Shown here: positions 54,034-62,668 of the stretch, piece after piece
Layout of the letters: the number at the start of each line of letters is the position of its first letter
Numbering within the stretch: position 1 is the first letter of the stretch
NCBI GenBank assembly: GCA_964247755.1
Contig: CAXTVX010000009.1
Span: 14,827 to 78,826, forward strand
Length of the DNA stretch: 64,000 nucleotides
Reading direction: 5' to 3'
DNA from: Lichenicola sp964247755
Lineage (GTDB): Bacteria > Pseudomonadota > Alphaproteobacteria > Acetobacterales > Acetobacteraceae
Made by a program: the position numbers and the translations under genes
The notes under the pieces: generated by a model
What the model saw: the letters and a program-made list of their open reading frames with translations, nothing else
What the model was told of the DNA's origin: nothing
Databases searched by the model: none

Positions 54034-55170
54034 TCAGGATGCGCGCGGCGGCCCGGGATCGGCGGCGCGGGTCGCCTCGTCGAGGCGCAGGATGGTGTGG
54101 ACGTTGGTGAGCGAGGTCGCCAGGGTGTTGATGGCGCCGGTGCGCAGCGCGCCGAGGATGGCGGCGGCCTTGGTGTTCTCGGCCGCGATGGCGATCACGT
54201 CGGGGATGCGGCCCAGGTCCTCCCGGGTCAGGCCGATCACCCGGCCCTGCATGCCGGTGTCTGCCGGCCGTCCGTGTATGTCGATGAAGTCGTAGCCCAT
54301 GGTGTCGCCGATGGTGCCGGCCAGGCGCGCCTCGGCGATCTCCTGCGGCGAGAACCAGCCCATGCGCACCATGTTGCTGTCCTCCGACAGGTCGCCGATG
54401 CCGATCAGCGCGAAGTCGGCGCGACGGGCGCGGTCCAGGGTGAGCTTGACGGTGTCGTTGCGATACAGCTCGGCACGCAGCTCGGCGTTGGTCACCAGGG
54501 CGGGCGCGTAGAGGGTCTCGCTTTCGCCGCCATACCGCATCGCAAGGCGGCGACAGATGTGGTCCGGGTTCATGTGCTCGCCGGCGCGCAGCGAGCCGCC
54601 GATGGCGCAGACGAAGGTGACGCCGCCGCGCGGCGGCAGCACCAGGGCGTCGGCGACCGCCGCCACGTTGCGCCCCATGCCGACCGCGACGATGGAGCCG
54701 TCGGCCAGCGAGCGCTCCAGGTGCCCGGCCACCATGCGCGCCACGGCGTTGCGCTGCGCGTCCGGGTCGCGGTGATCGACCGAGACCAGCAGCCGGGCGA
54801 TGCCGAAGCGGCGGATGAACTCGCGCTCGAACTCGGCGCCCACCGAGGACGGCTGGTGCACCCTGATCTCGACCAGCCCTTCCTCGCGGGCGCGTCGGAG
54901 CAGCCGGCTGATCTTGGCACGCGACATGCCGAAGCGCTGCGACAGCACTTCCTGGGTCACGTCCTCGTAGTAGTACAGGGTGGCGATCTCGATCAGGGTC
55001 TCGGCCCGCACCTCGCCGCGGTCCGGCCGGGACCCATCCTTCTGCATGGGACTGGCTAGGCGGTTAGCCGGACGGGCGTCGAGCCGCGCGTCTGCCACGG
55101 CATCCGGCGCCGTCCGATGCGTGCCGTGCCCGTCGCCGGCGTCGCCAGCCCTATCGTCGCCGGTGGTCAT
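54034..55170 (-). CDS. SorC/DeoR-family sugar-binding transcriptional regulator (EryD-like)
   Basis: Up to 378 residues; an alternative Met at 55047 gives 337 and fits the family better. Helix-turn-helix TQEVLSQRFGMSRAKISRLLRRA, then EEGLVEIRV; C-terminal sugar-phosphate-binding domain with VGMGRNVAAVADAL, AIGGSLRAGEHMNPDHI (in part), and LIGIGDLSEDSNMVRMGW. EryD, which controls erythritol operons in rhizobia and Brucella, has this architecture. It is transcribed away from the polyol operon and probably represses it, the inducer being a pathway intermediate. Regulator identity is inferred from fold and position. Confidence 0.85.
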   Translation of the reverse strand: MTTGDDRAGDAGDGHGTHRTAPDAVADARLDARPANRLASPMQKDGSRPDRGEVRAETLIEIATLYYYEDVTQEVLSQRFGMSRAKISRLLRRAREEGLVEIRVHQPSSVGAEFEREFIRRFGIARLLVSVDHRDPDAQRNAVARMVAGHLERSLADGSIVAVGMGRNVAAVADALVLPPRGGVTFVCAIGGSLRAGEHMNPDHICRRLAMRYGGESETLYAPALVTNAELRAELYRNDTVKLTLDRARRADFALIGIGDLSEDSNMVRMGWFSPQEIAEARLAGTIGDTMGYDFIDIHGRPADTGMQGRVIGLTREDLGRIPDVIAIAAENTKAAAILGALRTGAINTLATSLTNVHTILRLDEATRAADPGPPRAS

Positions 55171-55468
55171 CGACGCCTCCCCTTTGGGACGTTGCGCTGC
55201 ACAACCTAGCCCGAACTGAACATTATTTCACCAAGCTTTGGGCAAAATTTCGTGGGGCATGGCATCACCTTCTGCGCCAGCCGTCGAATTTCGGGTGATA
55301 GGTGCGGCGCCAGGTCGTCAGCAGGGAACATTCCGGTAAAAATAGCGCATTCATGTGATCAGGCATTTGACACTTGTTCATCCGCCGCGGCATGGTGTGA
55401 CGGCACCGGCTTCATCGACGCCGTGCAACCGGACGCCAGATCCGGACGAACCAGGAGGACATCGCGGC
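55171..55468. promoter_or_regulatory. Divergent control region of the polyol operon
   Basis: 298 bp between regulator and dhaK, less GC-rich in its middle. Two AATTTCG direct repeats (55246-55252 and 55287-55293) lie 41 bp apart, about four helical turns, each followed by G-rich sequence. A consensus-like TTGACA is at 55367-55372, but no good -10 follows. AGGAGG at 55453-55458 is the ribosome-binding site of dhaK. Operator assignment is inference. Confidence 0.45.
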
Positions 55469-56467
55469 ATGAACCGCGTGATCAACGACCCGAACCAGGT
55501 CACCGAGGACAGCCTTGCCGGCGTGTTGCGGGCACATCCCGACCTGCTGGCAGCCACCGACCATCCGCGCGTGCTGCGCAGCGCCGCTCCCGCCACGTCG
55601 CGCGTCGGCGTGGTGACCGGCGGCGGCTCCGGCCACGAGCCGGCGTTCCTCGGCTATGTCGGCCCGGGCCTGGTGGACGCGGTGGCGATCGGCGAGGTGT
55701 TCGCCTCCCCCACCGCCAAGAGCTTCCATGCCGCGTTCCGCGAGGCCGACCGCGGGGCAGGCGTCGCCTGCCTGTACGGCAACTACGCTGGCGACAACAT
55801 GAACGTGAAGATGGCGGTGAAGCTCGCGGCCAAGGACGGGGTCCGGGTCGAGACCGTGGTCGCCAACGACGACGTCGCCTCCGCGCCAGCGGAGGAAGCG
55901 GACAAGCGGCGCGGCGTCGCCGGCGAGATCCTGATGTGGAAGGCGGGGGGCGCCCGTGCCGCCGAAGGTGCGGACCTCGACGGCGTGATCGCCTCGTCGC
56001 GCAAGGCGATCGAGAACACCCGCTCGATCGGCATCGGCCTGTCCGCCTGCACCATCCCGGCCAATGGCCGTCCCAACTTCACCATCGAGACCGGCACCAT
56101 GGAGGTCGGCATCGGCCATCACGGCGAGCACGGCATCGCGGTGCTGCCAGTGGCGCCCGCACGCGAGATGGCGGGGATCATGCTGGAGCGGATCCTGGCC
56201 GACCTCGCGTTCGAGGGCGAGGAGGTGGCGGTGCTGGTGTCTGGCCTCGGCGCCACGCCGCTGATGGAGCTGTATCTGCTCTACGGCCACGTCGACGAGA
56301 TGCTGCGGGCGCGGAACATCACCCCCCGCCACCGGTTCGTCGGCAACTACTTCACCTCGCTGGAGATGATGGGCGTCTCGGTGACGCTGACACGGCTGGA
56401 CGGCGAGCTCGACCGGCTGTTGCGGGCGCCGGCGCGCTCGATCGGCCTGACCGTGGCCGGATCGTAG
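55469..56467 (+). CDS. dhaK: Dihydroxyacetone-kinase-type DhaK subunit (probable erythrulose kinase)
   Basis: 332 residues. TGGGSGHEPAFLGYVGPGL, GDNMNVKMAVKLA, SAPAEEADKRRGVAGEI and the covalent substrate site GIGHHGEHGI, where the conserved His forms the hemiaminal with the keto sugar. Binds dihydroxyacetone or erythrulose; phosphoryl transfer needs the DhaL subunit, encoded 11 bp downstream. No PTS DhaM gene in the window, so ATP-linked operation is possible. The position before a polyol dehydrogenase and transporter suggests a C4 ketose substrate. Confidence 0.9.
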   Translation: MNRVINDPNQVTEDSLAGVLRAHPDLLAATDHPRVLRSAAPATSRVGVVTGGGSGHEPAFLGYVGPGLVDAVAIGEVFASPTAKSFHAAFREADRGAGVACLYGNYAGDNMNVKMAVKLAAKDGVRVETVVANDDVASAPAEEADKRRGVAGEILMWKAGGARAAEGADLDGVIASSRKAIENTRSIGIGLSACTIPANGRPNFTIETGTMEVGIGHHGEHGIAVLPVAPAREMAGIMLERILADLAFEGEEVAVLVSGLGATPLMELYLLYGHVDEMLRARNITPRHRFVGNYFTSLEMMGVSVTLTRLDGELDRLLRAPARSIGLTVAGS

Positions 56468-56478
56468 GGGGCCGCTTC

Positions 56479-57120
56479 ATGCAGACCGTCTCCCTCCTCG
56501 ACGCCGGCCCGATCACGCTGGACATCGCCCGCGCGGTGGTGGCGGCGCAGGACCACCTGTCGGCCATCGACGCCGCCACCGGCGACGGCGACCACGGCAT
56601 CAACATGGCCAAGGGCTTCCGCCTGGTGCTGGAACGGCTGGACGACAGGCCCGACCTCCGGCAGGGCTTCGCCACCATCGGCGACACGCTGCTGGGCGAC
56701 ATCGGCGGCTCGATGGGACCGCTGTACGGCTCGTTCTTCACCGAGATGTCGGACGCGCTGGCCGGCCACGACGTGCTCGGCCGCGACGGCTTCCTCCTGA
56801 TGCTGCGCGCCGGCGAGGCGGCGATCGTCGATCTCGGCGAGGCCAAGGTGGGCGACAAGACGCTGATCGACGTGCTCACCCCGGCGGGGAACGCGTTCGA
56901 GCGGGCGGCGGGAGCGGGCTCGGACTTCGCCGTGTGTCTCCATGCGCTGCAGGGCGCGGCCACCGACGGCCTGGAAGCCACCCGCGACCTGGTGGCGAGG
57001 CTGGGGCGGGCGAGCCGCCTCGGCGAACGGTCGCGCGGCGTGCTGGATGCCGGCGCCGCCTCCTGCGAGCTCATCCTCCGCACCCTGGCGGACGGCCTGA
57101 TCCGGCGTCTGGCCGACTGA
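56479..57120 (+). CDS. dhaL: Dihydroxyacetone-kinase-type DhaL subunit
   Basis: 213 residues, all-alpha nucleotide-binding subunit: ATGDGDHGINMAKGF (Asp residues bind Mg-nucleotide), GDTLLGDIGGSMGPLYGSFF, and AKVGDKTLIDVLTPAGNAF. Partner of the upstream DhaK; ATG 56479. Length is that of separate DhaL proteins rather than a domain of a fused kinase. Confidence 0.9.
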   Translation: MQTVSLLDAGPITLDIARAVVAAQDHLSAIDAATGDGDHGINMAKGFRLVLERLDDRPDLRQGFATIGDTLLGDIGGSMGPLYGSFFTEMSDALAGHDVLGRDGFLLMLRAGEAAIVDLGEAKVGDKTLIDVLTPAGNAFERAAGAGSDFAVCLHALQGAATDGLEATRDLVARLGRASRLGERSRGVLDAGAASCELILRTLADGLIRRLAD

Positions 57121-57142
57121 ACCACGCACAAGGAGCGTCCCC

Positions 57143-58276
57143 ATGGACAGCATCACTCCCGACGGCGCGACAGACAGCGCGACCCCGGCGGTCACCCTTC
57201 CGGCGAAGATGACGGCGGTGGTCGCCTATGAGCCCGGCGACTACCGGCTGGAGGAGGTCGACGTGCCGCGCGCCGGCCCGGACGACATCATCATCGAGGT
57301 CGAGGCCTGCGGCATCTGCGCCAGCGACATCAAGACCTTCGGCGGCGCGCCCTCGTTCTGGGGCGACAACAAGGGCCAGGCCCGCTACGTCAAGGCGCCG
57401 ATGATCCCCGGCCACGAGTTCGTCGGCCGCGCGGTCGAGGTGGGCGCGAACGTCCAGGCGGCCGGCAAGTACAAGGTCGGCGACCGGCTGATCTCCGAGC
57501 AGATCGTGCCGTGCGAGCATTGCCGCTACTGTTCGCGCGGCGAGTACTGGATGTGCGAGCGCCACGACGTCTACGGCTTCCAGAACAACGTCAACGGCGG
57601 CATGGCCAAATACATGCGCTTCCCGAAGGAAAGCCGCACCCACAAGGTGCCGGACTCGATCCCGATGGAAAAGGCCGTGCTGGTCGAGCCCTATGCCTGC
57701 TCGGTGCATGCGGTGAATCGTGGCCTGATCCAGCTCGACGACGTGGTGGTGCTGTCCGGCGCCGGGCCGCTCGGGCTCGGCATGGTGGGGGCGGCACGGC
57801 TGAAGAATCCGTCGCTGCTGATCGTGCTGGACGGCAAGGAGGACCGGCTGGAGCTGGCCAAGAAGTTCGGCGCCGACATCGTGATGAACCCGTTCAAGGA
57901 GGACGTGGTCGCCAAGGTGAAGGCGCTCACCGACGGCTACGGTTGCGACGTGTACATCGAGGCGACCGGGCACGAGAGCAGCGTGACGCAGGGGCTGAAC
58001 ATGATCCGCAAGCTCGGCCGCTTCGTCGAGTTCTCGGTGTTCGGCCACGAGGTGACGGCGGACTGGTCGATCATCAGCGATCGCAAGCAGCTCGACCTGT
58101 ATGGGGCGCATCTGGGCCCGTACTGCTACCCGCTCACCATCGCCGCGATCGGCGACGGCCGGCTGCCGACCGAGGGCGTGGTCACGCACAAGCTGCCGCT
58201 GTCGGAGTTCGCCCAGGGCTTCGAGCTGATGAAGAAGGGCGAAGGCTCGATCAAGATCGTGCTGATCCCCGAATGA
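57143..58276 (+). CDS. Zinc-dependent polyol dehydrogenase (erythritol/L-threitol dehydrogenase-like)
   Basis: 377 residues, MDR family. Catalytic Zn ligand Cys in ACGICASDIKTFGG, GHEFVGRAVEVG, structural-Zn cysteines in CEHCRYCSRGEYWMC, cofactor loop LSGAGPLGLGMVGAARL and acidic ILDGKEDRLELA-type residue (LDGKEDR) favouring NAD. The segment MEKAVLVEPYACSVHAVNRG is close, from memory, to erythritol/L-threitol dehydrogenases (EltD) of Mycobacterium polyol operons. Would oxidise a tetritol to erythrulose, the substrate of the flanking kinases. Stop overlaps the DUF2291 start (ATGA). Threonine- or sorbitol-dehydrogenase activity cannot be excluded. Confidence 0.8.
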   Translation: MDSITPDGATDSATPAVTLPAKMTAVVAYEPGDYRLEEVDVPRAGPDDIIIEVEACGICASDIKTFGGAPSFWGDNKGQARYVKAPMIPGHEFVGRAVEVGANVQAAGKYKVGDRLISEQIVPCEHCRYCSRGEYWMCERHDVYGFQNNVNGGMAKYMRFPKESRTHKVPDSIPMEKAVLVEPYACSVHAVNRGLIQLDDVVVLSGAGPLGLGMVGAARLKNPSLLIVLDGKEDRLELAKKFGADIVMNPFKEDVVAKVKALTDGYGCDVYIEATGHESSVTQGLNMIRKLGRFVEFSVFGHEVTADWSIISDRKQLDLYGAHLGPYCYPLTIAAIGDGRLPTEGVVTHKLPLSEFAQGFELMKKGEGSIKIVLIPE

Positions 58277-58917
58277 GCGGCGCCACCGCCGCAAGAACCA
58301 GGCCGGGCTTCCGGCTCGCCCTGCTGTCTGGTGCCGTCGCGGTCCTGGTGATCGCGATGGCGCTGGACACCAGGGTGGTGCGGATCGGGTCGTCGGCCGA
58401 CGTCAAGGCCGACGTGTTCTCGCCCGTGGCCTACGGGACCAAGCAGTTCCCGAAGGTGCAGGCGGCGGTGGAAGGCCACGCGGTCGACGCCGCCACACTG
58501 GCAGCGGCCCTGGCGAAGGACCAGGAGGCGGCGGGCAAGCAGTATGGCGTGGCCTCGGATGCGGGGCCCGAGTTCCCGGTGAAGTTCACCGGCAAGGTGA
58601 GCAAGAGCGACTCGGGCGACTATGACGTCGCCGTGGCCGGCGTGCCGTCCTCCACGCAGGTCAGCCTGCAGCTGGGCCCTGCGATCATCGGCACCGACCT
58701 GCGCGACGCCACCGGCACCATCAGCTTCGGACAGTTCCACAACCAGATCGAGTACCAGAACGCGGGCTCGGCGCTGAACAACGAGATGAAGAAGCAGGTG
58801 CTGTCGAAGCTGGATGTCGGCTCCCTGGCCGGAAAGACCGTATCGGTGGTCGGCGTGTTCCAGCTCACCGACATGAGCGCCTGGCAGGTGACGCCGGTGA
58901 AGCTGGACGTGCAATGA
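58273..58917 (+). CDS. DUF2291 lipoprotein-like periplasmic protein of a polyol ABC operon
   Basis: 214 residues. N-terminal membrane anchor (FRLALLSGAVAVLVIAMAL), then a periplasmic domain with VRIGSSADVKADVFSPVAYG (in part) and the DUF2291 pattern FPVKFTGKVSKSDSGDYDVAVAG and ISFGQFHNQIEYQNAGSALN. In rhizobia such proteins are encoded beside erythritol-type ABC transporters; function unknown, perhaps an accessory to the transporter. Overlaps both neighbours by four bases. Confidence 0.85.
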   Translation: MSGATAARTRPGFRLALLSGAVAVLVIAMALDTRVVRIGSSADVKADVFSPVAYGTKQFPKVQAAVEGHAVDAATLAAALAKDQEAAGKQYGVASDAGPEFPVKFTGKVSKSDSGDYDVAVAGVPSSTQVSLQLGPAIIGTDLRDATGTISFGQFHNQIEYQNAGSALNNEMKKQVLSKLDVGSLAGKTVSVVGVFQLTDMSAWQVTPVKLDVQ

Positions 58918-60455
58918 GTGCGGCGATGCAGCGTCCGGATGCGGCCGGCGAGGTGGTGCTGTCGGCGCGCGACATCGCCAAGGTGTATGGCAGCACGCAC
59001 GCGCTGAAGGGCGTGAACTTCGAGATCCGTCGCGGCAAGGTCACCACCCTGTTCGGCGAGAACGGCGCCGGCAAGTCGACGCTGATGAAGATCCTGTCCG
59101 GGGTGACCACGCCGACTTCCGGCGAGATCACGCTGGACGGAAGCCGCGTCCGCTTCGCCTCCACCGTGGAAGCGCGCGACCACGGCATCTCGATCATCCA
59201 CCAGGAGCTGAGCCTGGCTCCGAACCTCAGCGTGCGCGACAACATCTTCCTCGGACGCGAGCTGCGCACCAGGACGGGCGTCGACTTCGCCGAGGAGGCG
59301 CGGCAGACGCGGCTCCTGATGACCGAGCTCGAGGAGGAGATCGAGCCCTCCACCCTGGTCGAGACGCTGCGCCTGGGGCAGCAGCAGATCGTCGAGATCG
59401 CGCGGGCGCTGTCGGTCGACGCGCGCATCCTGATCATGGACGAGCCCACGTCGGCGCTGAGTGCCGCCGAGGTCGAGGTGCTGTTCAAGGTGATCCGCGA
59501 CCTGACCGCGCGCGGCGTGTCGATCGTGTACATCTCGCACCATCTCGAGGAGGCGCTGCAGATCACCGATCATGCGGTGGTGCTGCGCGACGGCGCCATC
59601 ACCGCGACCGGCGAGGCGAAGGACGTCGACCTGCAATGGATCGTCCGCAACATGGTGGGTGACCATTACGACCGCGGCTCGCCGCCGGGCGGCTACGCGT
59701 TCGGAAAGGTCAGCCTGTCGGTGCGCGGCGTGTGCGTGGCGGACGCCGCCGGGTCCGGCAACCTGGTGGTCGACCACCTGTCGCTCGACGTGCGCGCCGG
59801 CGAAATCGTGTGCATCTACGGGCTGATGGGGGCGGGGCGCACCGAGCTGCTGGAGGCGATCGCCGGGCGCGTGCCGATGCTGGAAGGGGAGGTCCTCCTC
59901 GAGGGCGAGCCGCTCGCAGGCCTCGGCATCGCCGGGCGCATCGCCAAGGGCCTGGTGCTGGTGCCGGAGGACCGTCAGCGCGACGGGCTGGTGCAGACCA
60001 TGTCGGTCGGCCAGAACCTGTCGCTCGCCAACATCGGCGCCTTCACCAGGCGGCTGCTCACCTCGTCGGTGCGGGAGCGGGTGCTGGTCGACGCGTCGAT
60101 CCGCGACGTGCACATCAAGACGGCCGGCGGCGGGGCGCCGATCGGCTCGCTGTCCGGTGGCAACCAGCAGAAGGTGGTGATCGGCAAGATGCTGGCGACG
60201 CATCCAAGGATGATCCTGCTGGACGAGCCGTCGCGCGGCATCGACATCGGCGCCAAGGCGGAGGTGTTCCGGCTGCTCGGCGAGAAGGCGGCGCAGGGGC
60301 TGGCGGTGCTGTTCTCCACCTCGGAGGTCCAGGAGTGCCACGGCGTCGCGCACCGGATCGTGGTGATGCGCCGGGGCAGGATCTCGGCGGAGTTCGGACC
60401 AGACGTCGCCAAGGAGGAGATCATGGCGGCCTCCGGCGAGGCCGTGGTCGGCTGA
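58914..60455 (+). CDS. Polyol ABC transporter ATP-binding protein (EryE/RbsA type)
   Basis: 513 residues, duplicated CUT2 ATPase. First domain GENGAGKSTLMKILSG, LRLGQQQIVEIARALS, LIMDEPTSALS; second domain GLMGAGRTELLEAIAG, LSGGNQQKVVIGKML, ILLDEPSRGIDIGAKAE. Start overlaps the DUF2291 stop and stop overlaps the permease start (TGATG), so the operon is tightly coupled. Confidence 0.93.
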   Translation: MSAAMQRPDAAGEVVLSARDIAKVYGSTHALKGVNFEIRRGKVTTLFGENGAGKSTLMKILSGVTTPTSGEITLDGSRVRFASTVEARDHGISIIHQELSLAPNLSVRDNIFLGRELRTRTGVDFAEEARQTRLLMTELEEEIEPSTLVETLRLGQQQIVEIARALSVDARILIMDEPTSALSAAEVEVLFKVIRDLTARGVSIVYISHHLEEALQITDHAVVLRDGAITATGEAKDVDLQWIVRNMVGDHYDRGSPPGGYAFGKVSLSVRGVCVADAAGSGNLVVDHLSLDVRAGEIVCIYGLMGAGRTELLEAIAGRVPMLEGEVLLEGEPLAGLGIAGRIAKGLVLVPEDRQRDGLVQTMSVGQNLSLANIGAFTRRLLTSSVRERVLVDASIRDVHIKTAGGGAPIGSLSGGNQQKVVIGKMLATHPRMILLDEPSRGIDIGAKAEVFRLLGEKAAQGLAVLFSTSEVQECHGVAHRIVVMRRGRISAEFGPDVAKEEIMAASGEAVVG

Positions 60456-61585
60456 TGCAATCCGGTACCTCCGCAGAACGAACGACAGGCAGGGTCTCCC
60501 ATCGCATGAGCAACACCATCCTCGGCTCCCGGCGCGGCGGCCTCGGCGACATCGAGATCGGCAGGCTGCTGCTCGAGGGGCGGGCGTTCTTCGCGCTGAT
60601 CGTGATCATCGCGGTGTTCTCCGCCCTGTCGCCGTACTACTTCTCGCTCGGCAACTTCCTGACCATGACCTCGCACGTGGCGATCTTCGGCATCCTGGCG
60701 ATCGGCATGCTGCTGGTGATCCTGAACGGCGGCATCGACCTGTCGGTGGGCTCCACGCTCGGCCTGAGCGGCGTGATCGCCGGCTACCTGATGCAGGGGG
60801 TGACGTTCGGCGCGTTCGGCGTGATCCTGTATCCGCCGGTCTGGGTGGTGGTGGTGCTGACGGCGGCACTCGGCGGCTGCGTCGGCCTGGTCAACGGCAT
60901 CCTGATCGCGCGCTTCAAGGTGCCGGCGTTCGTCGCCACGCTGGGGGTGATGTACGTGGCGCGCGGGGTGGCGCTGCTGATCACCAACGGGCTGACCTAC
61001 AACAACCTCGGCGGCAGTGCCGCACTCGGCAACACCGGCTTCAGCTGGCTCGGCTTCAACCACCTGCTGGGCATCCCGATCGGCGTGGTGGTGCTGGCGG
61101 TGGTGGCGATCGCCGGCAACCTGGTGCTGGGGCGGACCGCGTTCGGCCGCTGGCTGTACGCGTCGGGCGGCAACGCGCGCGCAGCCGAGCTGTCCGGGGT
61201 GCCGGTGAGGACGGTGCAGGTGTCGGTCTACGTGCTGTCCGGCATCTGCGCCGCCGCCGCCGGACTGATCCTGTCGTCGCAGCTCACCTCCGCCGGGCCG
61301 ACCGCGGGCGTGTCGTACGAGCTCACCGCCATCGCCGCGGTGGTGATCGGGGGTGCGGCACTCACCGGCGGCCGCGGCAACGTGCGCGGCACCCTGCTCG
61401 GCGCCTTCGTGATCGGGTTCCTGTCCGATGGCCTCGTGATCATCGGCATCTCGTCCTACTGGCAGACGGTGTTCACCGGCGCGGTAATCGTGCTGGCCGT
61501 GCTGCTGAACGCGGTCCAGTACCGGCGCCGCACGCCGAAAGGTCCGGCCGCCGGGCTGCCGACCTCCGCACCGCAGCCGGGCTGA
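60455..61585 (+). CDS. Polyol ABC transporter permease (EryF/RbsC type)
   Basis: 376 residues with about ten membrane segments. IDLSVGSTLGLSGVIAG, NGILIARFKVPAFVATLGVM, and GGNARAAELSGVPV coupling loop; C-terminal VVIGGAALTGGRGNVRGTLLG (in part). ATG 60455 overlaps the ATPase stop; a second Met at 60506 is also possible and would remove a 17-residue polar leader. Confidence 0.92.
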   Translation: MQSGTSAERTTGRVSHRMSNTILGSRRGGLGDIEIGRLLLEGRAFFALIVIIAVFSALSPYYFSLGNFLTMTSHVAIFGILAIGMLLVILNGGIDLSVGSTLGLSGVIAGYLMQGVTFGAFGVILYPPVWVVVVLTAALGGCVGLVNGILIARFKVPAFVATLGVMYVARGVALLITNGLTYNNLGGSAALGNTGFSWLGFNHLLGIPIGVVVLAVVAIAGNLVLGRTAFGRWLYASGGNARAAELSGVPVRTVQVSVYVLSGICAAAAGLILSSQLTSAGPTAGVSYELTAIAAVVIGGAALTGGRGNVRGTLLGAFVIGFLSDGLVIIGISSYWQTVFTGAVIVLAVLLNAVQYRRRTPKGPAAGLPTSAPQPG

Positions 61586-61630
61586 CACTCCCGCTGCATC
61601 CCCGTTTCTTGCAAAGGAAGAACAAATACC

Positions 61631-62596
61631 ATGTCCAAGAGGTCCACGTTCCTAGCGCTGACGGCTCTCGCCGCGGCAGTCCCCGTGCTGGTGGGGGTCC
61701 AGGCGCCCGCGAAGGCCGCTGCGGGCGGGCTCATGTCGATCATCGTCAACGACCCGTCCAACCCGTACTGGCTGACCGAGGGCAAGGTGGCGGCGGCGGA
61801 AGCGCAGAAGCTCGGCTACACCGCCAGCGTCGGCGCTTCCAAGGGCGACACCAACACCGAAAGCAACCTGATCGACACCGCGATCACCAACCATTCGGTG
61901 GCGATCATCCTCGATCCCGCCAACGCCAGCGGCTCGCTGGGCGCTGTGAAGAAGGCGATCGCGGCCAACATCCCGGTGATCCTGGTCAACGCCGAGATCA
62001 ACCAGGAGGGCCTCGCCAAGGCGCAGCTGGTGTCTAACAACGCGCAGGGCGCCGCACTCGGCGGGCAGCAATGGGTCAAGCGGGTCGGCCAGAAGGGCAA
62101 CTACGTCGAGCTGCTCGGCTCGCCGTCGGACAACAACGCGGCGACGCGCTCCAACGGCTACGAGACCGTGCTCAGCCAGTACACGGGCCTGGTCAAGTCG
62201 GGCTCGCAGGTCGCCAACTGGGACCGGACCCAGGGGCACGACAAGATGCAGAACCTGCTGCAGGCGCATCCGGACATCATCGGCGTGATCAGCGGCAACG
62301 ACGAGATGGCGCTGGGCGCGATCGCGGCGCTGAAGGAGGCGGGCAAGCTTGCCAGCATCAAGGTCGGCGGCTTCGACGGCTCGCCGGACGCGGTGGCGGC
62401 GGTCAAGGCGGGCGAGCTGCAGTATACAGTGCTGCAGCCGGTGGCGGTGTTCTCGGCCAAGGCGGTGGACGAGGCGGACCGCTTCATCAAGACCGGCAAG
62501 ACCGGTGCGGCGAGCGAGAAGCAGCTGTTCAACTGCGTGCTCGTCACCAAGGCGAACGCGCCACGCTTCACCGCACCCTTCACGCTGGGAAGGTGA
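61631..62596 (+). CDS. Polyol ABC transporter periplasmic binding protein (EryG/RbsB type)
   Basis: 321 residues with signal peptide (cleavage near AKAAAGG, about residue 31). Peripla_BP_4 features: SIIVNDPSNPYWLTEGKVAA, HSVAIILDPANASGSLGAV, GNDEMALGAIAALKEAGK, and VGGFDGSPDAVAAVKAGELQ (in part). Delivers the polyol to the permease. GGAAGAAC precedes ATG. A strong stem-loop directly follows the stop. Confidence 0.92.
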   Translation: MSKRSTFLALTALAAAVPVLVGVQAPAKAAAGGLMSIIVNDPSNPYWLTEGKVAAAEAQKLGYTASVGASKGDTNTESNLIDTAITNHSVAIILDPANASGSLGAVKKAIAANIPVILVNAEINQEGLAKAQLVSNNAQGAALGGQQWVKRVGQKGNYVELLGSPSDNNAATRSNGYETVLSQYTGLVKSGSQVANWDRTQGHDKMQNLLQAHPDIIGVISGNDEMALGAIAALKEAGKLASIKVGGFDGSPDAVAAVKAGELQYTVLQPVAVFSAKAVDEADRFIKTGKTGAASEKQLFNCVLVTKANAPRFTAPFTLGR

Positions 62597-62600
62597 GGCC

Positions 62601-62630
62601 GGTCGGGGCGCCGGTTCTGGCGCCCCGGCC
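62601..62630 (+). terminator. Stem-loop between binding-protein gene and dhaKL
   Basis: GGTCGGGGCGCC (62601-62612) pairs with GGCGCCCCGGCC (62619-62630): 12 bp with one G-U, 6-base loop, starting 5 bp after the stop. No T-tract follows, so it may act as an RNA-stabilising or attenuating element that keeps binding-protein mRNA abundant relative to downstream genes, rather than a full terminator. Confidence 0.55.
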
Positions 62631-62668
62631 CGGATGACGGGATGCAGGATGCGCGGGAGGGCTGTCGC

